Shown here piece by piece: positions 1 through 10,848 of a stretch of DNA of 64,000 bases (positions within the stretch are counted from its first letter, which is position 1; each line of letters starts with the position of its first letter). The stretch spans positions 42,824 through 106,823 of the forward strand of contig JXTC01000360.1 of NCBI GenBank assembly GCA_002914845.1, written 5' to 3'. Below the pieces are notes generated by a model. The model had not been told where the DNA came from. It did not search any database and worked only from the letters and a program-made list of their open reading frames with translations. Position numbers and translations under genes: made by a program. The DNA is from Trema orientale. Its lineage: Eukaryota; Streptophyta; Magnoliopsida; Rosales; Cannabaceae.

Positions 1-549
1 AAAAGGAATTTCAGATTTAGACCTAGATAGAATAACACATGATCATGATTAGATGAGTTTATATAGGATAGGAATATACCTACATAACATGTGCAATTAT
101 TGAAAGACCGTACTCTTAATGAATCTTTTCTTAATTTAATTCACATAGGAATATAGTGAGTTAATTAGAGAAGATATTTCTACATGACTATCGGAAGAAG
201 CTTATAGATACACAAGGGTTCTTGATTGACAATTCGGGTTAAATAGTAATTCAAAGATGATAACTAGTAATTTAATCATACGTAGAGTGAAAGCTGTAAT
301 CCTAGGTTTATTTTCATTGGTGATTTGATACAATTACTTGCACTCTTTAATTTTGTTTTATTTATTTTATTGTTTTCTTTTAATTCAAATTTTAATTTTA
401 GAATTTTTAATTTGATTGTTTGGATAAATTGATAACTAGTCTAGGTTAGTACTTAATAAGTTATAACAATTTCTCCGTGGGAATGATATCTTTATTCATC
501 ACTTTATTACTTGTTCGATACGTGCGCTTGCGTATAAAAATCCATAACA
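1..549 (+). mobile_element. 3' part of a Ty3-type LTR, cut by the window edge
   Basis: This stretch is the reverse complement of the 25984-26530 part of the solo LTR further along. Both contain the motif ACTTGTTCGATACGTGCGCT followed by an A-rich tail ending in ATAACA. The motif with GTAATAAAGTGATGAATAAAG and a 'wet' GTGGGA block is the usual U5 end of Athila/Tat-like LTRs. Orientation is plus. The LTR ends at about 549. The next 17 bases lead straight into another LTR, so no internal region follows. Confidence 0.75.
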
Positions 550-566
550 GTTATCAAGCATTGTTT

Positions 567-2103
567 TGGTAATGGGAAAAAACGTTTAGTCGTTGGAAAT
601 AAACGCTCAGTACCAAATTAACATTTATAATTACCTCCTATTAACTAACCTAGCAAGTCTAGCAAAACTTAAAATTAACTAGTATAGCGGCAAGAAGGGT
701 CGATCCACAGGTATTGGATTTTAGATTAGTTGTTAAATACCAAAATTATCATAATCTAATTTCATCTAGGCATCAAAACTAAATGAATTTAAAATAAAAT
801 GAATAAAAATAAAGATAAAAGAATTACGTAAATAAAATATGAAAATTACTATGCACTAATATGCTAAGGACATGATTTCTCCTAATTATTTCTAAATTCG
901 TCAAATTAAGCAATTATTAGCCTAATTCTATTAAATTCACTAATCAAGAGACCTAATCTAACCTCATTCCCTCTCTCGAGTGCCGAATGAGATAATATGC
1001 CTAAGTACCCAAGTTGATATCTCTATCTAACCCGATTCTCTAAGTACTCATTAAGTTTTAGTCCTTAAGAACTTTTTAATTTGATTATCTAAGTGTTGAT
1101 CTCCTTTCGGTCTCACAACAACCTAAACTATGTTTTTCAAGTCCGATTTATGAAATCAAACTCTCTCAAGTATCAAAATCATAACCTAAGTTCAACTAAT
1201 TCATTAGCCACATAAATTAGAGGCAATAAGTAAGGAGAAACATAAATTAATTAAAAAATAGAAAATAAGCCAACAATTAACAAACTATGTAAAACAAAGT
1301 ACAAAAAGGATACATCAAATCCTAAGATAGAGAATCAATCTAAGTATAGTAGAATCCATAGCTAATCTCATAAAGAATTTCATAATTCCAAACAAATTAT
1401 ACAATATGCCCAACACAAAATGCAAATGAGATTAGGGTGAGAAAGAGGAAGTGAGAACTCTTTTGTGGAGGTAGAACTTCAAGCCTTCAATTCTTCAAGC
1501 ATCTCTCTTAAGCATCCTCTCCAAATTTCAGCTCCAAAGTTCTCTCTCTCTAGGATTTTTAGCTCTCAAAAATGTACCTCCTCTTCCAACTCTCTACACT
1601 TTAAGATGGAGGCTAAAGTGTCTATTTAAAGAGCACTAAGATGACCTAAGAAAGGAAAAAATCTAACTATCCATTGGTGTTAGATCAAGGGCAAAAAATG
1701 GCCCTTAAAGTTGGCTAAAAACATGTGGACATGTGGCTGCAAAATAGGGAAAACGCGGCTTCTATGCGTGCTAAAATCGCAGTAGCATTGCAGTGTCCGT
1801 TTCTGGCACTGCGGTGCCAGCGTTCTGATTCTGAGGCACCGTGGTGCCCTTTTTGAGCACCGCGGCGCCTAGCTGCTGGTTCAATTGAGCTTTTTTAGCT
1901 CTCTTTGATGCTCCGGTCCTCGTTTCAGCTATTAATGGCTTCATAAACTTCTCTTTTTTGGTGTCAAATATACACTAAGCCTCAGTTTCTTATTTTCTAC
2001 AATAAAAACACAAAACAACATTAAAACAACACAAATACTTGAGAACTTACAATTATTTAAACTTAGAGAATACTTGATTTGTGAGTAAAATACACACTCA
2101 TCA
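567..2103 (-). repeat. 3' LTR of the 567-12362 element
   Basis: This copy aligns along its whole length with 10849-12362. On the minus strand it begins TGATGAGTGTGTATTTTACT and ends in CCATTACCA. Around 1780-1875 it holds a GC-rich block with palindromic pieces such as GGCACTGCGGTGCC, unlike the AT-rich surroundings. Confidence 0.85.
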
Positions 2104-2122
2104 AATACCCCCAAACTCAAAC
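2104..2122 (-). other. Polypurine tract of the 567-12362 element
   Basis: On the minus strand the sequence GTTTGAGTTTGGGGGTATT lies immediately before the TGATGAG start of the 3' LTR, which is where plus-strand DNA synthesis is primed in LTR retrotransposons. A related tract precedes the LTR at 16782-18103. Confidence 0.75.
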
Positions 2123-3290
2123 GTTTGCTTATCCTCAAGCAAAACAAAAGAAAGAAGAAAACAAACACAAATCAAGTACTAAAAATGAAAATAACAAAGT
2201 ATGAGTTTTGCATTGAATCAACAACCATGCATATATCTCCGAAGTCACAAAATGATCTAAGTTCAAATGGAAGGCAACCATTGAAAGTATCTAAAATTTC
2301 AACATCAAGCATCGGTTTTATTCCACTCAAGACTTTCTCGTGAAAGTATGTGCATAATCAATCTCACTTAACTAAATGAACTCCGGATAAACTTATGTGC
2401 TTAGGAGACTATGAGTTATCTCTAGATAATACAATTTAGAACTACCATAAGCCTATTTTTCAAGTCGCTCTCCACTAATGTAGGTTATAGTATCATTGAA
2501 TATGAAGAGGTCTTTCAAGGGTTGTAGTATGAGACTAGGGTGAAAGGTAGATGAGAAAGAAAATTTTCGACTCGGATCACCCTAAGCACGTATCACAACT
2601 CAAGGATCTTGCATAATTCCCAAGAAAATTCACTCACTAAACCCCCCATTGCATTATTTTTCTTCCTTCAATTCTTCCCACAATAAGTTTATTCACCAAA
2701 AAAGACAAAATCAACCACAATCCTTTTTTCATTTTTCTCTTTTCTTCTTTTTTTTTCTTTTTTTTTATTTTTTCTCTTTTTTTTATTTTTTCTCTTTTTT
2801 TTTCTTTTTTTTTAAACAAGATAAGGATTGTGATAAAAAGAAGAGAAGCATAAAGCTCACCCCCAAACTCAAAATCAACATTGTCCTCAATGTTGAAAAG
2901 AATAGAAGGTAATTCACAATTTGTTCCAACTCTCTCCTTTCTTTTATTGATATCAAACCAATCCACCAACAATTCTCCAAACACAACCCAAACTTATATT
3001 TATGCTTAACGAATCATGCAAGAGTACAATGCAATCATTCCTATTGATGATAAGTTTAGGAAATGGGAATTAATTTGGTGGTTTGGATGCACTTGTGAAG
3101 GTAATGAAGGAAATAGGTCAAATCGGCTCAAGACGGGTTAACTAAGGATAAAACTTTCAAGGGTTAGCTTCAAAGGCTCAAATGATCCAAAGAAATGCCT
3201 AAATCCTCTCTTCAATGACACTAACCTAGGATTTTGCCTCAAGCAACACTCAAATGTGTTCTAGAGCTCATGAGATGTTAAAGCATAACT
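2123..3290 (-). other. 3' internal non-coding region of the 567-12362 element
   Basis: This stretch has no intact reading frame. It holds a long T-rich/A-rich tract (2733-2815) that produces lysine-rich spurious frames. It is homologous to 18104-19190, the same internal part of the truncated element at 16782-19796. It ends at the target duplication TAACT (3286-3290) of the 6-kb insert. Confidence 0.6.
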
Positions 3291-3744
3291 TGTCACACCT
3301 CGATCCACGTGCATGCTTATATGTTACGTGTAATAGAGAATTGTCTAGTTCTAACTTATGTAGAGGAGTTAAGCTGGTCAATGAGGAGCTTAATAATTTT
3401 ATAAATTCATAAAGACCCCAGTTAAAGGGGGAAAAAAAAAGATTTCACATTTTACGAGACAGTCTTTTGCTGTTAGGTTTTATACAATAGCAATGAGTAA
3501 AGCCACTGATTGAGGTACTTAGCAGTGTAAACTTTTGATGATGGACAATACGATGAAAGAAAATATTTTTGACGAAAACTGACAGTTAAGTTTCCGACAA
3601 TCTAGAATAGATAAGCTGCTGACGGAAGAGACAAGATTATTTCTAATGTTGTGATCAAGTTCTAGGAAGAAGTTAGTATTTCTTGATTTTCATGCAAGAC
3701 AGTTATATAAATCATAATATTTAGATGATATGTCAAAAAGTGAA

Positions 3745-3809
3745 GCACGAGGTGTTCTAAGCACGAGGTGGCACTATAAGCACGAGGTGTCAAATCAGAG
3801 CACGAGGTG
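3745..3809. repeat. Four copies of GCACGAGGTG
   Basis: The decamer occurs at 3745, 3761, 3780 and 3800, spaced 16-20 bases apart, with variable linkers. A single inverted copy appears near 8687 in the opposite LTR, and a related ACACGAGGT occurs at about 4971. Confidence 0.8.
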
Positions 3810-4809
3810 TTGAATCAGGACACTAATTGGTGTTTAGTTACACTAAGCTAGCTTAGAATAAGCTTAATCGCGTAATGTCATTTTTATGGATTCCAATTAT
3901 TAAGTGCTAATACTATGTTTGAATTATAAATTGGAGTCTAATTGATTTAGTTTTATGATTAATGAATGGTTATGAGGCTAGGTTGCACCAAATTACAATA
4001 AGATTGGCCATATAGGATCATAAGTCAAAGTATGACTAGATTTCACTTTCTAAGATAGGATTCACGAACTTTGGCTACACTTGGGTGTATAGGAGTGACC
4101 AGCAACGTGGTGACTATGCTAAGGATGTTTTAGAGCTTGACACATGGAAAGTAATGAGCAAAATACCCAAAATACCTCTTACAATTTAAGTTATCCCATT
4201 TCTTAGCCATTAAGTATTGATTTTGGACCAAATCTGGTCATTTCTATCCCCTTTCTCTCCAGCCACGACCTGAGACTCTCCAACTCAGTTTTAGACTTCT
4301 CTCAACATCCCTTAACCATTTCCAAGAGTTTCCAAGTGGTAGAACTCAAGTTGGAGCTCTAGAAAGCAAGATAGATCAAAACTAGTCAAGGTAACTCTAA
4401 CTAAGTTCTTCTTTCTAGGTCTTGTTCTTTAATTTCAATTCTCTACTTGTTCCCACTTAAGTAATGGTTTATTCAGGTCTTATTAAGTTCAAAAATCTAT
4501 TTCTAAGCCTTGGGAATCAGTTTGTTGGAGATAGAAGGCAAGAACACTAGCAAAGACTCAAACTAGCAAAGGTAAGATTTATGTTTGATTTTGAATTTGT
4601 AGTGAGTTTCCTTCATTTCAGCTCTTAAACCTAAGCTATTATTTGATGAGTAATGGTCCTAGGAACCCTTATACATTGCTGGAAACATAAAATTTAAGTG
4701 GAGGATTAATGTTAAACCTAAAGTCCCAAAGATTTCTATTTATAGAGTTAGATATTTTCATGTGTAGTAGATTAAGTATTCTATGTTTGTAACCTGATTT
4801 CTTAAGCTT

Positions 4810-4819
4810 NNNNNNNNNN
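4810..4819. other. Assembly gap of ten N
   Basis: Ten unknown bases. The true gap size is not known. It lies in the minus-oriented LTR copy of the head-to-head insert. Confidence 0.95.
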
Positions 4820-6345
4820 GGTGAAAGTTGTTATTTCGGTCCTGTCCAAGTATCTTAGTGAGTTCGTTTTAGAAAAATGTGCGCCTTGAGTAAAAGAATT
4901 TCATGACAGGTGATTGGCACACCAATCTCTAGAGAATATTGACCCTTTTCATAATTCATTTCTATTCAGGACACGAGGTAAGTAAAGTACTCAACTGCAA
5001 CACAAGAATTACGTGCTATGTGGGTGTTTATTATTTTTTTTAAGCCTTGCATTTTGGTTATGAGCATGAACATTGGCATTTCGGTTTCAGTATAAAAGCT
5101 TGGCATTTCTAATGTGACATTATCATATACATGATGAGGCCATGCATGTTTTACAGAGAAGTCTAAGATATGTGACAAGTTTCCAAAATGCCGTAGCAAT
5201 ATTGTGCAGAGCCATGTTTATGAAAGAAAAGTTGAGACCAGGTAACTTTCAAAAGGTTTTGTGTCACTGTTACGGGGAAGCGGGATAAATATTTACAGTT
5301 TGGAATGGTAGCCCTAGGAAAAGGGGCAAGTCTGACGGGATTAGTCAGAAGGTTTGCCACAATGTTCCTCCTCCAAGGGATATAATGATTGTACTACGGT
5401 TTTGGGCCACCTTATCTCTTGAGCTCGAAGAGGTAACGATGGAATAAGGTTAGTAATGAGCCCTACTATAGTGGGAGCCAGCTGGAGGAGAGCCTATGGG
5501 ATATTATCAGATCCAAAAGTCCTACAGGCGCAGTGCCGAACCGAACAGTGTACACAAGACAGGGGGACCGAAGGGAAATTATTATACCAGTAGGCTTAAG
5601 CAAGCATGATCATGCATTTAATATATGTCTTTAAGCACCATTTCATCCATTACTTTACTTACTGAGCTGTAGCTCATTAAAGTCTTGTGTTGCAGGTAAT
5701 GATTGAGATGACAGTATGAGCTTGGGAGTTGGAGTAGAGGCCCAACCTTGGTATTATACATATGGATATTTTGACCACTTGTGGGGGGCCTAGTTTGTGT
5801 ATTTTTTTTAGGGATGTTTTACAGTCTCTCAATGAAGTTGTTTTTAGTTCATTTCTTTTGGAAGCTATTTGTGACGTCCCCCGATCCCACACACGTACGT
5901 GGGGATATTCGTAAAATTATTTAGTGAGATCGGGAGAAGCCACTCGACTTGGAACTGACAAAATCGGGGAAAATTTAAACCTTTTATGCTTTCTGGGAGA
6001 AAAAGAGAAATTCTACTCACTCATAATTATACGTAGTCTGATGTATACATATATACATACTCACATAGTGGACCTCTCAGGAAAATATACATAATGTACA
6101 CACTCAAAAATAGCTTATCAGGAAACCACAGCGTCAAAATGCTCATATACACAAGCCGTGGTCAGAAAGTCAGCGCTCCTCCTCTATCTCACATATCAGC
6201 AGTACCCTCTGCAATGTAAGAATATGAGTGAGAATGAAACTCAGTAAGTAACGCATGCAGACGCAAAGTGCACATGGCAGATAACAGATAATCATATGAT
6301 TGGGATCCCTGTGTATATTGTATTGCCTGACAAGACCATGAATCG

Positions 6346-7192
6346 CATACTGAGCCACTCAGATAGCATATAACATATCATGAGCAGTATGGAGGTCTCG
6401 AGTCCCAAATACATCTCAAACCCCCTCTGTGTACTGCAGAGGTCCACCCCATACCGCCGTCAGAGTGTTCCCGAAGGAACCATATTGTCCCCGAAAGGAC
6501 CAGAGTGTTCCCGAAGGAACCATAGTGTCCCCGAAGGAACCATATCACATATTTGGGCGCTGGCCCGCCACACCCTATTCACCAATACTCGTCAGGCAAT
6601 ATAAATACACCACATGTTCATGTCTCATGCAAAGCTGAATGATAAATGCGTATGTACACATATCTACAAATTGCATATCCACATACTTCACAGATTCACA
6701 AAAACACAGAATTTCTTACATTGCAGGTGTGACGTTACTTACTTTGTTTTCGAGCTTTATACACCTCCTCTGTGAAATGCTCTTTGCTCTAGGTACAATT
6801 GACGTGTCCCTAATNCATACTGAGCCACTCAGATAGCATATAACATATCATGAGCAGTATGGAGGTCTCGAGTCCCAAATACATCTCAAACCCCTCTGTG
6901 TACTGCAGAGGTCCACCCCATACCGCCATCAGAGTGTTCCCGAAGGAACCATATTGTCCCCGAAAGGACCAGAGTGTTCCCGAAGGAACCAGAGTGTCCC
7001 CGAAGGAACCATATCACATATTTGGGCGCTGGCCCGCCACACCCTATTCACCATTACTCGTCAGGCAATATAAATACACTACGTGTTCATGTCTCATGCA
7101 AAATTGAATAACAGATACATATTTACAAATTCTATATCCACATATTTCACAGAAACATAGAATTCTTACATTGCAGGTGTGACGTTACTTAC
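6346..7192 (+). repeat. Tandem direct duplication of about 0.4 kb joined at an N
   Basis: The block from CATACTGAGCC at 6346 to about 6743 recurs from 6816 with few differences. The single N at 6815 sits at the joint. Because the repeat restarts exactly after an unknown base, an unresolved assembly overlap is as likely as a real duplication. Confidence 0.85.
6466..6545 (+). repeat. Array of ~20-bp units with GTTCCCGAAGGAAC core
   Basis: Four tandem units contain GTTCCCGAAGGAAC or its variant GTCCCCGAAGGAAC. The core can fold as GTTCC-CGAA-GGAAC. The array recurs at 6936-7012 and, inverted and decayed, at about 30060-30145. Confidence 0.8.
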
Positions 7193-9335
7193 CTTCTGTC
7201 CGACAGAAAAGATAGTGGAAAGGGGTCAGTATCCTCGGTAGCAAGGTGTGTGGAGGACCTGATATAAATTTCATTACTAGAATGATTACTACAATGTAAA
7301 ATGCCTAAAGAAAGCAACCACAAGCATAAATCACAATTTTTACGAAGTCATGAAATCTAATCACAAAATGAACCAAAACATCACCTACTTTCATAAAAAC
7401 TAGCCCGATTGCTTCTAAAAGGTATCATTTGGTTTTAAAAATATTTGGACAGCACCTCCCCTATTTTTAGGACACTCCCACATGATTAAAATCATGGTTT
7501 AAGACCTGCAATAATAATCCACAAGCCAATTCCCACATATACATCTCAAAAAGGATCATTTAGAACATTCTAGCTACGCTTGAATTCCTTTTGGTTTAAA
7601 ACAACTTTTACACTCGTGTATCATTATAACCAGCCACCAAAAGAGTGAAATAAATAATAGGATTCATAAAATATAAACTTTAAGTCTAGAAAAATCAGAT
7701 TACAATTAGAAAAATGTAATCTACCACACATGAAATCACTTAAATCCATAACAAGCACACTTTAGGGGTTTTAAATCTAACATTAATCCTCCACTTAAAT
7801 TCTTTGTTTTCAGCCATATATAAGGTTTTCTAGGGCCTTTATTCATCAATTTAAAGCTTTGATTTAAGAGCTAAAATAATAGAAATAAATTACTAATTCT
7901 AAATTCTACAAAAACTTCACCTTGACTAATTTGAATCTTTGTTGAAGCTCTTGCCTTCTTCTTCCACAAAACTGATTTCTAAGGCTTAGAAATTGATCTT
8001 AGGACTTAAGAGGACCTGGAGGAATCATTATTTAAGTAGTATCAAGTAGAGAATTGAAATAACAAAACAAAACCTAGGAAGGAGAACTAGTAGAATTACC
8101 TTGACTAGTTTGGTCCTATCTTGATTTCTTGAGCTCCAAATTAAGTTCTACCACTTGGAAATGATTAGAAATGGTTAAGGGAAGCTGAGAGAAGTCTAAA
8201 AAGGAGTGGGAGAGTCTCAGGTCGTGGCTGGAGAGAAAGGAGAAGAAAATGACCAGATTTGGTCAAAAGTGATACTTAATGACTAAGAAATGGCATAACT
8301 TAAGTTCTAAGGGGTATTTTGGAAATTTTGCACCTTACTTTCCATGTGTCCAGCTCTAGAACATGCTTAGCATACTCACCACGTTGCTGGTCCATCCTAT
8401 ACACCCAAGTATAGACTAAAACGGTGAAATCTAGTTTAGGAGGTGAAAACTAGTCATACTTTGACCTATAATCCCATATGGCCAATCTTATTGTAATCTA
8501 GTGGAACCTAACCCCACAACCAATCATTAAACATAAAAAAATAAGTCAATTAGACTCCAATTAATAATGTAAACAAAGTACTAATACCTAATCATTAAAG
8601 GGCATCAAGATAAACTTTACGCGATTAAGCTTAATCTAAGCTAGCTTAGTATAACTAAACACCAATTTAGTACAGTGACTACCACCTCGTGCTTACTTGG
8701 GCCAACAAATAAAATACTATAAATGATTCCTAAACATTAAATTAAAGCTATTTAACGTGTTAAACGTACAGTGAATTTGGCTCCGAAAAGCGTGAAAAAT
8801 GCATTTTTACCGAAAAACTACTATTTGACCAAGTTATCAACAGATATGATTTTAATGCACGTTCATATAGTATTACTATTCATAAATGTATTCTTTGTTC
8901 CTTTCACACACCAAGCTCTCTTTCTGAGGATACTGAGTCTTTACACTGCATGGGAGCACTTCCACAAACATTAGTACAATAATACAGATCATTTAACAAT
9001 CAGAATGAGTAATTTCCCATGAGATTGATACTAATTGCGTGATATGAATATTATGCAATATGAGTATATTTATTATTGGCTTATTATGCACGTGAGAATC
9101 TTGGGCTTCACACTATTACTCCCTTTCATTTTGTAATATATACACATACTGATCTAAGTTATGTTTATAAATAAAGTTATCTATCCACAGAGTTTTAAAG
9201 AGAATAAAAAGATCAAATTGGCCCGTATTTTTAGAATAACGAATACAGGATTATTTTCTAGAAGTAACGCCCTGTAAAGAGAGAGTTAATAAATTTCCAC
9301 TAGTAGTAGGTGGATAAGGAGGGCGTTACATAACT

Positions 9336-10217
9336 AATGCACATAAATATTCTCTAAAGCTCAAATTAGTCAAGTGATCATAATTCATAGTGCTCAAATG
9401 CAAAGAGTCAACAGTGAAATTCAACCAATGCGAGTCAAACACACAGATAATTCAATGAATTGCATTCCAAAAAACCTAAAGAACACTAAGTGACTATACA
9501 CATCATTAGTACCAAGTCATCTCATCTTATTAAAAATCGCAACTTATTCAAAACAACTAAAGAAAAGCAAGTAAAAAAAAATTATATTGATGAAAGACAC
9601 AAGTCATGGAAGGAAAAGTCATGACCACCAACACATAAACTAGGCCAAAAACCAACAAATAATCAACCAATAAGTGTCCCCACCCCCGAACTCACAATCA
9701 ATAATATTCAATCCAATTAAGCACAAGGGAGTGAGAAAACGCAGCGAGACATCTCGCCTCCAAGTGTGGTGGCGACAGTGGTGCTCTGGGCATAGTGGCT
9801 CTAAATTGAGGTGGCGGGACATTCCTCCGTGCATCACATCTTTATGCTCAACTATGTACAAATTGGAAACTCATCAAAGATCGGCCTCTGCCCATAGTAC
9901 GTGTCATACAACACTACATATGGGTCTTGGTTTCGAACGCCCTCAAGCTTGGCAATGTATGGCAATGCTCAGCATGTATGCTCAACTTGATTCAGCTTTG
10001 GCACATATGCATGGTGGGCTTCAATGACCGGTGCTAGAGGCGGTGGAGGAGGTTTTGGCCACATAGGATCGTCATAAATATAAGCTTTGATAGCCGGTGG
10101 CATAATAACTTAGATCTCAAAAGGTTGAGATTCATAAATGTTGTCTTGAACCTCCTCCTCACTTGAGTAGTCATCATCGAACAACCCAAAGATCTTCCCG
10201 CTTGTACCTATCTCCTC
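9336..10217 (-). other. Internal non-coding region of the 567-12362 element
   Basis: This continues the internal sequence after the insert. It is homologous to about 19160-19796 in the truncated sister element. It includes a C-rich/G-rich strand block near 9675-9690 resembling an internal polypurine tract. The frames here are short and have no recognisable domain. Confidence 0.5.
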
Positions 10218-10790
10218 TCAGTGGCTTTTACAATTGTATATATTTTGTGCATCCCTTGCCACCGTATCCATTCTCTCCAACTTTTCTACATGGAGCCTTG
10301 CCTCCTCCGAAAATTGGGCAACTAGCTCTTCAAGGTTGAGAGAAGACTCTGCTTGATGATGCAAAGTGTCAAACCATGGCACTGAACTGTTGGAATTATC
10401 ACCTAAACCGAGGTGGCTTAGCGGATAATTCCAACTCCGATAATCAAAATCGACCATATCTTCCAATAACCAATAGGCTTCATCGACGGATAATTAGTGA
10501 AAATAGACGGTACCATCTCCTCTTTCTAACCACATTCTTGTTTCAGGCCATAAATTATGGAGGAAGATTTGTAGTTGACACTCCCGAGAGAAGCCATGAT
10601 TGGGGAAATTAATGAGCAACTCTTTGTATCTCCACCATGCACAATAAAACGGCTCCAAGTCTTGTTGAGCAAATCTCAAGAGGACTTGTCGATCTACCAT
10701 CTCCAAGTAACTCACAAAACAAACAATAAGAAAAAAAAGAAATAAAAAATAAAAATAAAAATAAACGCCTAAATTAAAATCAAGCTACTT
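10218..10790 (-). pseudogene. Broken retrotransposon gag
   Basis: Two minus-strand segments (10494-10715 and 10218-10466) lie in the same frame, separated by a stop codon. The first contains WWRYKELLINFPNHGF, and the second opens near LSVDEAYWLLEDMVDF. These correspond to the retrotransposon gag domain of Ty3-type Athila/Tat-like elements (a W-x-RYK-LL block, then a DEAY-LLE block). The remaining part is acidic and glutamate-rich with no zinc knuckle. It lies directly downstream of the primer-binding site, as gag should. It cannot encode a full protein because of the stop. Confidence 0.75.
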
Positions 10791-10824
10791 ACTTCTGATA
10801 TCAACAATAATCTAAAAATGCCAA

Positions 10825-10842
10825 TCCCCAACAATGGCACCA
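10825..10842 (-). other. Primer-binding site of the 567-12362 element
   Basis: On the minus strand, TGGTGCCATTGTTGGGGA lies six bases inside the end of the 5' LTR. It resembles the TGGCGCCGTTGCCGGGGA type of site used by Athila/Tat-like elements, with a few changes. Confidence 0.75.
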
Positions 10843-10848
10843 AAATTT

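Larger units (their letters stand above)
3291..5823 (-). repeat. Minus-oriented long LTR in the 6-kb insert
   Basis: On the minus strand the copy would begin near TGTAAAACATCCC (5823) and end GGTGTGACA (3291), matching the TGTNACNNCCC type of ends of the solo LTR at 28279-30751. It contains the tandem GCACGAGGTG array (3745-3809) and a 10-base N run. The upper boundary is an inference from the terminus-like sequence. Confidence 0.55.
3291..9330. mobile_element. 6.04-kb insert of two head-to-head LTRs, target duplication TAACT
   Basis: The host element's internal sequence is interrupted here. The pentamer TAACT is present on both sides (3286-3290 and 9331-9335), as expected of one LTR-retrotransposon integration. 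The outer termini are TGTCACACC and GGGCGTTACA, roughly inverted. Inside, two copies of one long-LTR family lie in opposite orientation (minus copy from 3291, plus copy from 5870). For example, 3835-4060 matches the reverse complement of about 8430-8670, and 4225-4400 matches the reverse complement of about 8100-8260. No coding region is seen. N runs at 4810-4819 and 6815 lie inside, so misassembly is possible. Confidence 0.65.
5870..9330 (+). repeat. Plus-oriented long LTR in the 6-kb insert
   Basis: This copy begins TGTGACGTCCCCC and ends GGAGGGCGTTACA, an extended inverted terminus typical of some Ty3 LTR families. Its first 1.3 kb is homologous, in inverse orientation, to 29870-30740. It includes a direct duplication (6346-6743 repeated at 6816-7192) around a single N. 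Confidence 0.7.

Noticed and set aside
2637..2984. 115-codon minus-strand frame
   Set aside because: It is mostly lysine/glutamate from a poly-T tract inside a retrotransposon.
5823..5870. Nested insertion of the plus LTR into the minus LTR
   Set aside because: The bases before 5870 (CTATT/GCTAT) do not match those after 9330 (TAACT), so a separate insertion there has no target duplication.
6466..7012. CRISPR-like array of regularly spaced repeats
   Set aside because: The units are contiguous 20-bp LTR repeats without unique spacers, in a plant nuclear context.
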